Assembly (NCBI RefSeq): GCF_034627025.1
Contig: NZ_CP141049.1
Coordinates: 868,001 to 932,000, forward strand
DNA length: 64,000 nucleotides
Reading direction: 5' to 3'
Source: Microvirga lotononidis
GTDB taxonomy: Bacteria > Pseudomonadota > Alphaproteobacteria > Rhizobiales > Beijerinckiaceae
This document shows positions 45,825-55,364 of the stretch, piece by piece (positions within the stretch are counted from its first letter, which is position 1; each line of letters starts with the position of its first letter). A program made the translations under genes and the position numbers. The notes below the pieces were generated by a model that had not been told where the DNA came from, made no database searches, and worked only from the letters and a program-made list of their open reading frames with translations.

Positions 45825-47093
45825 ATGAACGAGACTACCAGCATTGTCCGCCTTCGTCAGCCCGACACGATCGACGATCCCCTGACCGATCTTCTCCGAG
45901 CCGGCGCGCGCAAGCTGCTGGCCCAAGCCATCGAGAGCGAGGCCGAGGCTTATCTGGCCAGCATGCGCGATCTCAAGCTGCCGGACGGCCGCGAGCGCCT
46001 GGTCCGGCACGGGCATGGCCCCGAGCGCATGCTCCAGACCTGCATCGGCCCGGTGGCGGTCCGCCGGGTCAAGATCCGCGACCGCGGCGCCACGGATGAT
46101 GCCGACCGCATCCGCTTTACCTCGGCGATCCTGCCGAAATGGGCGCGGCGCACCAAAAGCTTGGATGCGCTGCTGCCGATCCTGTACCTGCGCGGGCTCT
46201 CGACCGGCGACTTCCAGGAGGCGCTCTCCGCCCTGCTCGGCCAGGATGCGCCCAACCTCTCGCCCTCGGTGGTCACCCGACTCACGGGCGAATGGCAGGG
46301 CGAGTACGAGCGTTGGCAGGCCCGCGATCTCTCGGCTCGGCGCTACGTCTATGTTTGGGCCGACGGCGTCTACCTGCAGGCCCGGATGGCGGACCAGGCT
46401 GAATGCATCCTGGTGCTGATCGGCGCCACCCCGGAGGGCAGGAAGGAGCTGATCGGCTTCCAGGCCGGCGTGCGCGAGAGTGCCCAGAGCTGGCGCGAGC
46501 TGCTGGTCGAGATCAAGCGGCGGGGTCTGTCGATTGCGCCTCACATTGCTGTGGGAGACGGAGCGCTGGGCTTCTGGAAGGCGCTCGACGAGCTCTTTCC
46601 CGGCACGCATCATCAACGCTGCTGGCTGCACAAGACCGCGAACGTGCTCAACAAGGTGCCCAAGTCCGTGCAGCCCGGCATGAAGGGGGCCCTGCGGGAG
46701 ATCTATCTCGCCCCGACCCGCGCTCAGGCCGAGGTCGCCCTCGATCTGTTCGAGGACGCCTATGGCGCACGCTATCCGAAGGCGGTGGAGTGCCTGCGCA
46801 AGGACCAGCGGGCGCTGCTAGCCTTCTTCGACTGGCCGGCTGAGCACTGGATCCATCTGCGCACGACGAACCCGATTGAGAGCGTGTTTGCGACCGTGCG
46901 GCACCGCACCGTGCGCACCAAGGGCGCGCTGTCTCCAACGACTGCTCGCCTGATGGTGTTCAAACTCATCATGGCGGCTGCGAAAAGCTGGCGCCGGCTG
47001 ATGGGCGAAAATCAGTTGCCGAAGGTGATTGCCGGTGTCAGGTTTAAGGACGGCGCCGAGATCACAACGACGCCAACACACAACGTCGCCTGA
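45825..47093 (+). CDS. IS256-family transposase
   Basis: A 422-aa Mutator-type transposase. YVYVWADGVYLQARM and VGDGALGFWKALDELFPGTH carry the catalytic Asp residues, HHQRCWLHKTANVLNKVPKS the zinc-like CxH segment, and RTTNPIESVFATVRHRTVRT the Glu. The ATG at 45825 has a CAGGAGAG site. Intact. Confidence 0.95.
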   Translation: MNETTSIVRLRQPDTIDDPLTDLLRAGARKLLAQAIESEAEAYLASMRDLKLPDGRERLVRHGHGPERMLQTCIGPVAVRRVKIRDRGATDDADRIRFTSAILPKWARRTKSLDALLPILYLRGLSTGDFQEALSALLGQDAPNLSPSVVTRLTGEWQGEYERWQARDLSARRYVYVWADGVYLQARMADQAECILVLIGATPEGRKELIGFQAGVRESAQSWRELLVEIKRRGLSIAPHIAVGDGALGFWKALDELFPGTHHQRCWLHKTANVLNKVPKSVQPGMKGALREIYLAPTRAQAEVALDLFEDAYGARYPKAVECLRKDQRALLAFFDWPAEHWIHLRTTNPIESVFATVRHRTVRTKGALSPTTARLMVFKLIMAAAKSWRRLMGENQLPKVIAGVRFKDGAEITTTPTHNVA

Positions 47094-47133
47094 TCGACCC
47101 CATCACCCACCTTCCGGTTTAACTCGGCAGTGG

Positions 47134-47611
47134 GAGCGTTGATGATGATCGTCTTGAGGGTGACCATCGCCTGGGTGCGGCTCTTCACGGCGGTGTCGCG
47201 CGCCACCTTGAGGTGGCGGATCATCTCAACCGAACTGGTGCCCGACTTGGGAGTTGCACGGGCTTGGCCACTGAGAACGGCACGAGCCGCGTTCTCGGCA
47301 TCCAGTGGATCAGTCTTGCCATGCTGGTGCCGGATCTGGCGATTAGGTCGGTTGACCTCAATGACGCGATGGCCCCTCTCCTGTAGGAAGCGCGACAAGC
47401 CAGCCCCATAGGACCCGGTTCCCTCAATGCCAAAGGCTCGGACGCGGCCCAATGAATGGGCCCAGGCCTCCAGCTCCTGATAGCCTCTACGGGTCGCCGG
47501 CAGAGTTATCGCGCCAAGGCGGCTCCCCAGTCCATTGATAGCAACAGCAGCATGGGCTTCATTGTGGGTGTCGATGCCGATAATGACCTCGGCGGGATCG
47601 GTGTCATGCAT
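47134..47611 (-). pseudogene. IS110-E transposase, N-terminal part
   Basis: Start ATG at 47611 (MHDTDPAEVIIGIDTHNEAH) with a GGAGG site upstream. FGIEGTGSYGAGLSRFLQER and KTDPLDAENAARAVLSGQAR complete the DEDD domain. The frame enters the IS256 repeat after IIINAPTA. Confidence 0.88.
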
Positions 47612-47815
47612 TCCTGGTCCTCCGCGGGTGAGGCCCTGGCGGGTTCCTGCGGGCGGACAGGACTGTGACAGGACAAGGTCCCTCAAGCTCCTATCAAGTC
47701 ACGCGACAGCAGACTGCCAGGTGCCGCCCGGAGGACCGACACGTCAACGCAATGACACGCGGTCAATCATAGCAAGGGTCAGGCCCTCCGAGCGGCTCTG
47801 ATATTCTCACGATCA
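47612..47815 (-). other. 5' noncoding end of IS110-E
   Basis: About 200 nt without a gene, in the position where IS110-group elements encode their bridge RNA. No target-like motif was recognised in it by eye. Confidence 0.4.
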
Positions 47816-47913
47816 TAACAGTTGCCTTTGCCGGACATCGAGATCCGGATGCTATGCTTCTTCAGCTCCGCCTGATACTCGATCGAACAATACTGGCTGC
47901 CACGGACGCCCTT
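47816..47913 (-). pseudogene. IS3 OrfB, segment between the two IS110 insertions (copy C)
   Basis: Reads [33 protein letters not shown], then IS110-E. It joins in frame to THHAD on the other side of IS110-C and to NAAVETFF at 43745. Confidence 0.8.
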
Positions 47914-47920
47914 CTGTTTG

Positions 47921-49003
47921 TCAAGCGGTGATCCGAGCCTGGTTGATCTCCTTTTGCCGCTGGCTGATTAGGGTGAACACCTCGCGCGCGATGTAGCGCT
48001 TCAGGCACCGGATCGCCTCAAGCTTGGAGTGGCCTTCAGCGACGCGTTTAGCCATGTAGGCCTTGGTTCGCGGATCGGTCCGAAGCCTCCCGATCGCAAT
48101 GATGTGCAGAGCACTGTTGGCGGCTCGATCACCACCCCGGTTGAGACGGTGGCGCGTCGTCTTGCCGGACGAGGCTGGGACCGGGCTGACACCGCAGAGT
48201 GCGGCAAAGCCGGCCTCGGAATGCAAGCGCTCCGGATTGTCCCCCGCTGTCAGGAGCAACTGGGCCGCCCCTGCGTGACCAATCGAGTTCCGGGCCACGA
48301 GGTTGGGGGCAAGTTCATCGACAATGGCACCGATCATAACGTCCAAGTCGGCAATCTCATCGTGCAGTTCGACATAGCGGCGGCCGAGCGACTTGAGGCT
48401 GATCCTATAGGCGGAATCCACATTGCGGTAGTCAGTCAGGTCAGGCCGCCATGCCGCCAAGGTCCTGACCAGCTGCATGCGGGTCATCTGGCGCAGCGCC
48501 TCCCGCAACCCGTCCGGCGCGCAGACGATGGTGTTCTGGATCATCTGCAACGCGATGCGCCGCGCCACCACTGCTGTCTTTCGACACGCCTTGAGAACGC
48601 GCAAGGATTCGATCATGCCATCCCGGCTTCTGGGCGTGACGGTGCGCTTGCCGGCAAAGGCGGCATGCGCGGCGTTCTGAGCGTCGAGATCATCGTTCTT
48701 GCCCCGCTTGCGCCGGTCCGGTTTATCCGGAGCCGTGACCTCCAGAACTTCGACACCGGCATTCTGCATGGAGCGCAGCAACCCGGCGCCATAGGTGCCT
48801 GAGGCCTCAATGCCAACGCACCGGAGCTGTCCGAAGGAGCGCATCCAGGCGAGCATCTGCCGATATCCCTGTCGGGTTGTCGCAAAGCACTGGGTCCCGA
48901 GAACACGGTCGTGTTCGTCGACAACAGCGGCGACGTGAAGATCTTTGTGCGTGTCGACCCCGCCGACAACGGGATGTAAGACAACGTCCTGACCAACTTC
49001 CAT
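47921..49003 (-). CDS. IS110-family transposase (copy C)
   Basis: A 360-aa protein identical to that of copy A (5070-6152): [33 protein letters not shown], and [20 protein letters not shown]. The start is set at 49003 by the same AGGAG site. Intact, so the element is a plausible active transposon. Confidence 0.93.
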   Translation of the reverse strand: MEVGQDVVLHPVVGGVDTHKDLHVAAVVDEHDRVLGTQCFATTRQGYRQMLAWMRSFGQLRCVGIEASGTYGAGLLRSMQNAGVEVLEVTAPDKPDRRKRGKNDDLDAQNAAHAAFAGKRTVTPRSRDGMIESLRVLKACRKTAVVARRIALQMIQNTIVCAPDGLREALRQMTRMQLVRTLAAWRPDLTDYRNVDSAYRISLKSLGRRYVELHDEIADLDVMIGAIVDELAPNLVARNSIGHAGAAQLLLTAGDNPERLHSEAGFAALCGVSPVPASSGKTTRHRLNRGGDRAANSALHIIAIGRLRTDPRTKAYMAKRVAEGHSKLEAIRCLKRYIAREVFTLISQRQKEINQARITA

Positions 49004-49288
49004 ACCGGCTCTCCTGGTTCGACCGTGGATCGACGGTTCACCACGACCGCATGCCTGGACAGGACAGTAATGCGACAGGATGTCAGGCCCTTCTTGGGTC
49101 ACATGCACCGGTGAGGCAAACCTCACCGCAAGGCTCCCGGGCGGCCGACAGGTCCGAGGAAAGACACGGGTTGTGGTCGATCAGCGTGTGGGTCAGGCCA
49201 CACCGGCGCCTTGCGATACCAGTGATGTTAGCCGGTCTATCGCCGTGAGGGTCAGGCCGCCCAGGAACACTGGCCTAAGCATACTTAC
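49004..49288 (-). ncRNA. Putative IS110 bridge RNA region (copy C)
   Basis: Same sequence as the 5' noncoding region of copy A, with the motif CTCACGGCGATAG at about 49237-49249 on the minus strand. Confidence 0.45.
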
Positions 49289-49868
49289 TGTCCGCGTGGT
49301 GGGTCAGCCCCTCGCCGGGTCTTCGGATCGCCAGAGCCTTGCGCAGCGCCTCGAGCGCGAGTTCCTTGTGCAGCCGGTCACTCACCGCCCAACCAACCAC
49401 CCGGCGAGCAAACAGATCGAGGACCACGGCCAGATACAGCCAGCCCTCGTTCGTCCACACGTATGAGATATCGGCGTTCCATTTCTGGTTCGGACGAGTG
49501 GCTGAGAAATCCTGCTCGAGCAGGTTGGGTGCGACCGGAAAAGAGTGATGGCTGTCGGTGGTGCGCGTGAACCGCCGCTTCTGCCGCACCTTGAGGCCGT
49601 TCTCCCGCATCAGCCGAGCGGTTCGACGGCGACCCACCGTCAGGCCCTCATCCTGCAGCTCGCGGGTGAGGCGCGGGCTGCCATAGGTCTCATGCGAGCG
49701 GGTGAAGGCCGAACGGACATGGGCCAGCAGAACCAGGTCCTCCCGCTGGCGCGGGCTGGCTGGACGCGATCGCCAGGCGAAGTAGCCACTCTGGCTGACA
49801 CCGAGGACCTGGCACAGACGGGTGACGGGGAAGCTCTCTTTCGCCACATCGATGAACTGGAACTTCAT
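49289..49868 (-). pseudogene. IS3 OrfB, N-terminal part (copy C)
   Basis: Starts MKFQFIDVAKESFPVTRLCQ; the first ~115 residues differ from copy A at several positions (for example SPRLTRELQDEGLTVGRR), then become identical up to THHAD. This mosaic pattern points to gene conversion. Confidence 0.85.
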
Positions 49869-50180
49869 CGACTTCCCTCCTTGGCGAAAAAAGCCGTGGC
49901 CCGTTTGAGGATCTCCCGTTCCTCGCGCAGAATTTCGTTCTCGCGCCGCAGCCGCTTCAGCTCGGCCGCCATGCCCTCCTAGCGCTCTACGGGCGGATCC
50001 TCGATCGCGCGCTCGAGCCGGCGATCAATCCAGTGGCGCAGGGTCGACGATCATGCGAAACACGCAGGTCGACAGGCCAACGCCGAGATCCGCGGCAATC
50101 GCCCGTCGGCTGCGGCCGCTGGTCAGAGCAAGCCGTACCGCCTCATCCTGAAACTCTGTCGTAAAGCGTGTCTGGGGCAT
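49865..50180 (-). pseudogene. IS3 OrfA with stop codon and 25-bp insertion (copy C)
   Basis: From the ATG at 50180 the frame reads MPQTRFTTEFQDEAVRLALT and RRAIAADLGVGLST-type codons, then is broken by a 25-bp insertion (19 bp plus a 6-bp GTCGAC duplication) at 50049-50073. A stop replaces Gln after PVER at about 49980. The 3' coiled-coil part is otherwise normal. Confidence 0.8.
50049..50067 (+). repeat. 19-bp breakpoint motif, site C, with GTCGAC duplication
   Basis: GATCATGCGAAACACGCAG lies within IS3 orfA, flanked by GTCGAC on both sides (50043-50048 and 50068-50073). Copies A and B have a single GTCGAC and no insert here. It differs from sites A and B at two to three bases. Confidence 0.65.
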
Positions 50181-50231
50181 GGGGATCCTCCTGAGTTGTA
50201 AGAGTGCTCTCCATTTTCCGAAGCAGGTCCA

Positions 50232-50366
50232 GTCGCAGATTAAGCCCTTCTCAAGGAGCCTGTTCGTCGCCCGGTCGAAGCTCTTCCGAGCTTGGAATCC
50301 ATCGTGCCGCGTCAGCTACAGCAGGGCGATGACCGCCTCGCGGATCTTGTTCTGGTCGATCCTCAT
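50232..50366 (-). pseudogene. DUF6429-like small protein with internal stop
   Basis: The ATG at 50366 gives MRIDQNKIREAVIALL, then a TAG at 50316-50318 in place of Trp, then LTRHDGFQARKSFDRATNRL, LEKGLICDW. It is cut by the IS3 left end at 50231. Same family as the remnant at 2757-2871. Confidence 0.6.
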
Positions 50367-50440
50367 GCGGCTACTTTCCCACGACACGACCCTAGATTCC
50401 ACAGTCATCGGCGCATGCGTATGTAGCCTCTGGACGTGCA

Positions 50441-50581
50441 TGGCGTTCAAAGGCCGCCGATTCTCATCGGTCGGCAATCCTGCTCTGCGTGTGCTGGTAC
50501 CAGTCCTATAATCTCAGCCTGCGCAATCTTGAGGAGATGATGGCTGAACGCCGCATCTCGTTCGACCATGCAACCATTCAC
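50441..50581 (+). pseudogene. IS6-family transposase, N-terminal fragment
   Basis: Starts MAFKGRRFSS at 50441, then a one-base shift leads to SAILLCVCWYQSYNLSLRNL and EEMMAERRISFDHATIH, the typical IS6 N-terminus and helix-turn-helix. It ends at the IS630 insertion (50587). Confidence 0.65.
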
Positions 50582-50583
50582 CA

Positions 50584-51018
50584 CTAAGTAGGTCGCCAAA
50601 AGTTCTGCAACAGCTTTCTGAGCCAGAAGCGTTTGGACAGCATGCCGGCCTTGCGGAACGCTTGTTGCGGCGTCAGCGTCAGCACCCAGGCTGCGGCCTC
50701 GGCGGCCAGAGCATCGATGGAAGCCGCCTGCCGGTTGGCCGCGATCAGCCGCTTGAGCTCGCGCCAGAGTTGATCCATCGGGCTCAGTTCGGGCGCCTGC
50801 CGGGGCAACCACACGAACCGGATGCGCAGCCGGTCGGCCAGGGCTTGGGTCTGCGGGGCAGTGTGGGCGCTCGCCCGATCGGTGAGCAGCCAGAGCCAGC
50901 CAGCCTTGCGGTAGCGGCGCCGCAGCGCACGCAGGAACGCCTGGGCATCGGCCTGACCGGCACGGGTGCGGATCAGCACCACCCGACGCGCGCTTTGCAA
51001 GTCGATCGCCCCGAACAG
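50584..51018 (-). pseudogene. IS630-2 transposase, C-terminal end (copy B)
   Basis: Reads AIDLQSARRVVLIRTRAGQA to LLQNFWRPT and stops in the terminal repeat. The catalytic Asp in WLLTDRASAH and the Glu in WRELKRL are present. Separated from the rest of the gene by the IS21. Confidence 0.85.
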
Positions 51019-51133
51019 TGTGTTTCGGCATGCAATGTTGACCCTCTGAGACGGGGGATCGGCGTCCAAATTTGACCCCTGCGGCTGTCACGCGAGCACA
51101 CTGCCTGTCCTGGATCAGGATAGGTGGCAGGGG

Positions 51134-52633
51134 ATGAAGGGCGTGGACACGATTGCACGGATCCGACGCGAGTTCTTCGTGCGCGGCAAGACGATCAAGC
51201 AGATCGCCCGCGAGCTCCACATCGCTCGCAACACAGTCCGCAAGGTTCTGCGCTCGGGAGCCACTGAGTTCCGCTACGAGCGCGAACGCCAGCCTCTGCC
51301 ACGCATCGGCCCCTGGAGGGAGGATCTGGATCGCCTTCTGGCGCTCAATGACGCCAAGCCCACTCGGGAACGTCTGACCCTGATCCGCCTCTTCGAGGAG
51401 CTGCGGGGTCTTGGCTATGAGGGTGGCTACGATGCCGTGCGCCGTTATGCCAGAAGCTGGCGCCGGGAGCAGTCCACCTCTGCGACCGCCGTCTTCGTGC
51501 CGCTGAGTTTTGCACCGGGCGAGGCCTACCAGTTCGACTGGAGCCACGAGGCCATCCTGCTCAACGGCATGCCGGTGACCGTCAAAGTCGCCCATGTCCG
51601 GCTCTGCCACTCGCGCATGATGTTCGTGCGGGCTTATCCGCGTGAGAGCCAGGAGATGGTCTTCGACGCCCATGACCGCGCCTTCGCCTTCTTCAAGGGC
51701 GCCTGCCGGCGCGGCATTTACGACAACATGAAGACGGCGGTGGACACCATCTTCATCGGCAAGGAGCGCGCCTACAACCGTCGCTTTCTCCAGATGTGCG
51801 GGCACTACCTGGTCGAGCCGGTCGCCTGCACGCCAGCCTCCGGCTGGGAGAAGGGTCAGGTAGAGAACCAGGTTGGGCTCGTGCGTGAGCGCTTCTTCAC
51901 CCCGCGGCTGCGGGTGAAGAGCTATGACGAGTTGAATGCCTGGTTGCTCGATCAGTGTATCGCCTATGCCAAAGCGCATGCCCATCCCGAGCACCGCGAC
52001 CGGACGATCTGGCAGGTCTTCGAAGCCGAGCGCGTGAGTCTGGTGCCCTATCCCGGACCGTTCGACGGCTTCCACGCCATTCCGGCCTCCGTCTCCCGAA
52101 CCTGTCTGGTGCGCTTCGACTCCAACAAGTACTCGGTGGCCGCCAGCGCTGTCGGACGCCCGGTGGAGATCCGGGCCTATGCGGATCGGATTGAATGCCG
52201 CCAGGATGGCAGAGTTGTCGCGCAGCATGTCCGCTGCTTCGGCCGCGATCAGACGATCTTCGATCCCTGGCATTACGTGCCGGTGCTGGCCCGCAAGCCC
52301 GGGGCTCTGCGCAATGGTGCTCCGTTCAAGGACTGGATTCTGCCCGCTGCCCTTGAGCGCGTCCGGCGCAAGCACGCCGGCCGGGACGATGGCGACCGCC
52401 AGATGGTCAGCATCCTGGCGGCCGTGCTCAGCGACGGCCTGCCGGCGGTTGAGGCTGCCTGTGCCGAGGCTCTGAGTGAGGGCGTCTGGTCCGCTGATGT
52501 GATCCTCAACATTCTCGCCCGGCAGCGCGAGCCGGAACCGCCGCGGACGATTACGACCCCACAGGCGTTGCGGCTCCGGCATGAGCCGCAGGCCGATTGT
52601 GCCCGCTACGACAGTATCAGGAGGGCTGTGTGA
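51134..52633 (+). CDS. istA: IS21-family transposase IstA (element 2)
   Basis: A 499-aa protein, start ATG 51134 with an AGGGGATG-type leader ([20 protein letters not shown]). Helix-turn-helix [23 protein letters not shown] core [36 protein letters not shown] and [20 protein letters not shown] with the Glu. It differs clearly from element 1, so it is another IS21 subgroup. Its stop overlaps istB. Confidence 0.94.
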   Translation: MKGVDTIARIRREFFVRGKTIKQIARELHIARNTVRKVLRSGATEFRYERERQPLPRIGPWREDLDRLLALNDAKPTRERLTLIRLFEELRGLGYEGGYDAVRRYARSWRREQSTSATAVFVPLSFAPGEAYQFDWSHEAILLNGMPVTVKVAHVRLCHSRMMFVRAYPRESQEMVFDAHDRAFAFFKGACRRGIYDNMKTAVDTIFIGKERAYNRRFLQMCGHYLVEPVACTPASGWEKGQVENQVGLVRERFFTPRLRVKSYDELNAWLLDQCIAYAKAHAHPEHRDRTIWQVFEAERVSLVPYPGPFDGFHAIPASVSRTCLVRFDSNKYSVAASAVGRPVEIRAYADRIECRQDGRVVAQHVRCFGRDQTIFDPWHYVPVLARKPGALRNGAPFKDWILPAALERVRRKHAGRDDGDRQMVSILAAVLSDGLPAVEAACAEALSEGVWSADVILNILARQREPEPPRTITTPQALRLRHEPQADCARYDSIRRAV

Positions 52634-53361
52634 TGGAACGGACTGAGATCCTTGCTGCCATGGCCGACCTCAAGCTCTATGGCATGAGGTCGGCCTATGA
52701 CGAGATCATCACGACCGCGGTCAAGCGCAGTCATGAGCCGCAGCGGGTGGTGGGCGATCTTCTGTCTGCCGAGATCGCCGAGAAGCAGGCGCGCTCGATC
52801 AAGTACCAGATGACGATTGCCAAACTGCCCCTGGCCAAGGACCTTGAGGACTTCGTCTTTGCCGGCACGCCGATCAATGAAGGCCTCGTGCGGGATCTGG
52901 CCGGCGGGGAGTTCCTGACCCAGGAACGCAACGTCGTCCTGGTGGGAGGCACCGGCACGGGCAAGACCCATCTGGCGATAGGGATTGCGCGAGCGTGCAT
53001 TCGCGCTGGATCCCGCGGGCGGTTCTACAACGTGGTTGATCTGGTGAACCGGCTGGAGGCGGAGACTCGCGCGGGCCGGCAGGGCCGGATGGCGGACTAT
53101 CTCTCGCGGATGGATTTCGTTGTGCTGGACGAACTCGGCTACCTGCCGTTTGCCCAATCGGGAGGCCAGCTCCTATTCCATCTGGTCAGCCGTCTGTACG
53201 AGCAGACTTCTGTGATCGTCACAACCAATCTGGCTTTTGGGGAATGGCCGAGCGTCTTTGGTGACGCAAAGATGACCACGGCCTTGCTCGACCGGCTCAC
53301 CCACCACTGTGAGATCGTCGAGACCGGCAACGAGAGCTGGCGCTTCAAGAACAGAATCTAA
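52633..53361 (+). CDS. istB: IS21-family helper ATPase IstB (element 2)
   Basis: A 242-aa AAA+ protein, start overlapping the istA stop (TGATG). Walker A GGTGTGKT is at 105-112 and Walker [13 protein letters not shown] at about 166-177, followed by sensor residues in [13 protein letters not shown]. Intact. Confidence 0.94.
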   Translation: MERTEILAAMADLKLYGMRSAYDEIITTAVKRSHEPQRVVGDLLSAEIAEKQARSIKYQMTIAKLPLAKDLEDFVFAGTPINEGLVRDLAGGEFLTQERNVVLVGGTGTGKTHLAIGIARACIRAGSRGRFYNVVDLVNRLEAETRAGRQGRMADYLSRMDFVVLDELGYLPFAQSGGQLLFHLVSRLYEQTSVIVTTNLAFGEWPSVFGDAKMTTALLDRLTHHCEIVETGNESWRFKNRI

Positions 53362-53431
53362 TCACGCCACAGAATGGCGGAATTGCCTCTATGCCCGGAG
53401 GGTTAGAATTGGATGCTGATCGAGGGTCATA

Positions 53432-53617
53432 TTTGCAAGTCGATCGCCCCGAACAGCACCCGCTTGGCATTGCGGCCGGTGATCGGCACGAGGGCCTGCG
53501 TGCCCTTGAGCGCCCAGGTCGCGCGCAGCGGCGGAAACAGCCGCAGCAGCGTCCAGTCGAGGCACAGCAGCCGATCGCTCCTGTGCCAGCCCGCCTTCAG
53601 GCGTCGGGTGATCCCCC
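53432..53617 (-). pseudogene. IS630-2 transposase, middle part (copy B)
   Basis: Reads GITRRLKAGWHRSDRLLCLD to NAKRVLFGAIDLQ, between the IS110 and the IS21. Together with 50584-51018 and 55365-55858 it makes up the transposase. Confidence 0.82.
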
Positions 53618-55364
53618 CTTATATGGGCCGATCCGTCAAGCGCTGGCAGGCGGTGTGCCGGATCGAAGTCAGAGTTTGACCTGGCCGACAGGGTCGAACC
53701 AAAGGAAGCCGAGTTCAAAGCCTGCCATTCTGGCATGGCGGCTCTCAGCTTGGGCGAGGCGGGCGGTCAAGTCCCGCAGCCGCTTCGCGGTGCGCCGCAG
53801 GCGCAGGGCTTGAGGGCCGGCCGAAGCTCCAAGCCATCCTGGAGACTGCCCGAGGGCAACTCGCTCCGACACTGTCCGTCTACTCAAGGGCGGGATTCGA
53901 CAGTTTGCGGTGACCTCCGAGGCTGAGCCCGATGGCGCTCATGCGAACCGTTCGTCCGCATCACCTTATATCCGGTTGGGCCCAAGCCCTGACCATAATC
54001 CCGCATGCGTCGGGAACGGGCTCCGGGGTGAGCGCGACCATTCTTTTTCGCGGCATTGTTCCAGCCAGGGGGGACAACGCGGTCGCACTCCCCTCAGACA
54101 TCACGCGCTGACACTCCCGCGCCAGTGCGCAAGCGGGTTCAGGGCTTCACGGCCACATCGGCTGGCAGGGCGCCTGTTTCGACATAGCGCCACAACAGGA
54201 TCAGCAGCTTACGGGCGAGCGCCACAATTGCAATGCGTCTGACCCGCCCGGTGGCCGACCCCACACGGCTGCGGAACCAGACCGCGAGTGCACTGTCAGG
54301 CTGGTTGCGCAACCACAGCCAGGCGAGTTCGATCAGCGCCTTGCGGGCGCGGGCGTTGCCCGCCTTGGTAATCCCTTGCTCGCGCGAGCGGCGGCCGCTC
54401 GCAAACGGGCTGGGGGTCAGTCCCGCATAGGCAGCCACGTGGCGCCGGCTGGCAAAGCATCGGTAGAACACCTCCTTGGCGAGGACAGTTGCAATCTCAG
54501 AGCCGATCCCCCTCAGATGCAGCAAGGTCCCAAGCTTGGACGAGGACGCGGCTCGTGCCGCCGCCGCGTCGGCATCGCGCCTCGTCTCGACCTCGGCCAG
54601 GTGCCGCAGGACCAGTTCGAGCCAGTCGAGCTGACGCGCGATCTCCGCCGACAGCCGCGGCGGCAGCGGCCGGCCATCCCCCGTGATCAGCTGCGCCAGG
54701 CGCGAGCGGCGATCCGGCCGCAGCGGCTCGTAGTCGTCGATCCCTTGCGTCGCGCACAGCCCCTTGATCTGGTTGACCAGGCGAATGCGCTCCTGCAGCA
54801 GCGTGGCCCGCTCGCGGCTCGGACGACGCGCATCCTCCTCGTCCGGGGACGGTGGGCGGACCATGGAGCAGACCTTCGGCTCGCCGCGGGACCAGGCCAT
54901 CAGCGCCCGCAGCAGAGCCTGGGCATCCAGGCGGTCCGTCTTGGCCCGCCGGGCCCGGCGGTCGACCTGCAGCGAACTCGGGTCCATGACATGGCTGCTG
55001 ACGCCGTGCGCCTCGAGAAGGCGGTGCAGCCAGAACCCGTCGCGGCCGGCCTCGTAGCAGCACGATACATGTGGGCTCACGCCGGTGCGTCGTTCCACGC
55101 GGGTCCGGATGCGGGCAAGCAGGTCGAGCACCGCCTGTCCATCACCGGCGGGAAGCCGATGCAGCTCGATCTTCGCGGCATCGGGGGCATGCAGCGCCAC
55201 CAGCCAGGAGCGGCGGCTGAGTTCAAGGGCGAGATAGATCGTGTGGGTGCTGTCCGAGACTGAAGCGTCGGCTGAGGGAGAGGAGAACATGAGCGGCCTC
55301 CAGGGTGAGGTGAGGTGACCGCCTTACTTCACCAGTTCGGCGGTCGCTGGCCCATGAGATCTTT
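53618..55364 (-). mobile_element. IS110-family (IS1111-type) element inside IS630-2, copy B
   Basis: Position-for-position inverted copy of 37935-39681, including the 520-nt 3' noncoding end (53618-54138). Confidence 0.78.
54139..55290 (-). CDS. IS110-family (IS1111 group) transposase in IS630-2, copy B
   Basis: A 383-aa protein differing from the copy at 38009-39160 by one residue (LVNQIKG for LVNRIKG). All DEDD and Ser-region motifs are intact, so both copies could be active. Confidence 0.93.
   Translation of the reverse strand: MFSSPSADASVSDSTHTIYLALELSRRSWLVALHAPDAAKIELHRLPAGDGQAVLDLLARIRTRVERRTGVSPHVSCCYEAGRDGFWLHRLLEAHGVSSHVMDPSSLQVDRRARRAKTDRLDAQALLRALMAWSRGEPKVCSMVRPPSPDEEDARRPSRERATLLQERIRLVNQIKGLCATQGIDDYEPLRPDRRSRLAQLITGDGRPLPPRLSAEIARQLDWLELVLRHLAEVETRRDADAAAARAASSSKLGTLLHLRGIGSEIATVLAKEVFYRCFASRRHVAAYAGLTPSPFASGRRSREQGITKAGNARARKALIELAWLWLRNQPDSALAVWFRSRVGSATGRVRRIAIVALARKLLILLWRYVETGALPADVAVKP

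Larger units (their letters stand above)
44342..47125 (+). mobile_element. IS256-family element, carrying an IS1111 in its left end
   Basis: The terminal repeats are AACTATACCGGAATGTG (44342) and, inward from 47125, GAGTTAAACCGGAAGGTG. Flanking GGCAGTGG occurs at 44334-44341 and 47126-47133, an 8-bp duplication as expected for IS256. Length without the IS1111 would be about 1.4 kb. Confidence 0.82.
43746..47815 (-). mobile_element. IS110-family element E, split by IS256
   Basis: It interrupts IS3 orfB between GKGNCYD and NAAVET. It has a ~200-nt 5' noncoding region (47612-47815) and its transposase is split into N-part (47134-47611) and C-part (43749-44341) by an IS256 with an 8-bp duplication. 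Ends accurate to a few nt. Confidence 0.75.
47914..49288 (-). mobile_element. IS110-family element (copy C), same target as A and B
   Basis: Inverted copy of the element at 4786-6159, with identical transposase and the same junction sequences at the IS3 HHSD-equivalent codons. The near identity extends outward into orfB to about 49526, indicating recent duplication or gene conversion between copies A and C. Confidence 0.82.
47908..49526 (-). repeat. Large inverted repeat 1, right arm
   Basis: Partner of 4547-6165; see that entry. The transposase proteins in both arms are identical. Confidence 0.8.
42859..50231 (-). mobile_element. IS3-family element copy C: seven-part nested composite
   Basis: Read on the minus strand from 50231 (TGGACCTGCTTCGGAAAA), orfA and orfB run to the HHAD codons, then IS110-C, an orfB piece, IS110-E (holding IS256 and IS1111), a further orfB piece, a group II intron and the orfB end, stopping at a truncated right repeat (only GTGGAGAGC remains at 42861). 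The pieces join into one OrfB without overlap or loss, showing a single 1.3-kb IS grown to 7.4 kb. Confidence 0.82.
51019..53431 (+). mobile_element. IS21-family element 2 with 25-bp direct repeats
   Basis: TTTGCAAGTCGATCGCCCCG and the following AACAG (25 bp in all) occur directly before (50994-51018) and after (53432-53456) the element. The uninterrupted IS630 copy A has it once. Inside are intact istA and istB and subterminal GACCCTC repeats. Confidence 0.82.

Noticed and set aside
50447..52582. 711-aa minus-strand ORF over IS21 element 2
   Set aside because: It joins the antisense of istA to the IS630 fragment frame; istA on the plus strand has full family motifs and overlaps istB as expected.
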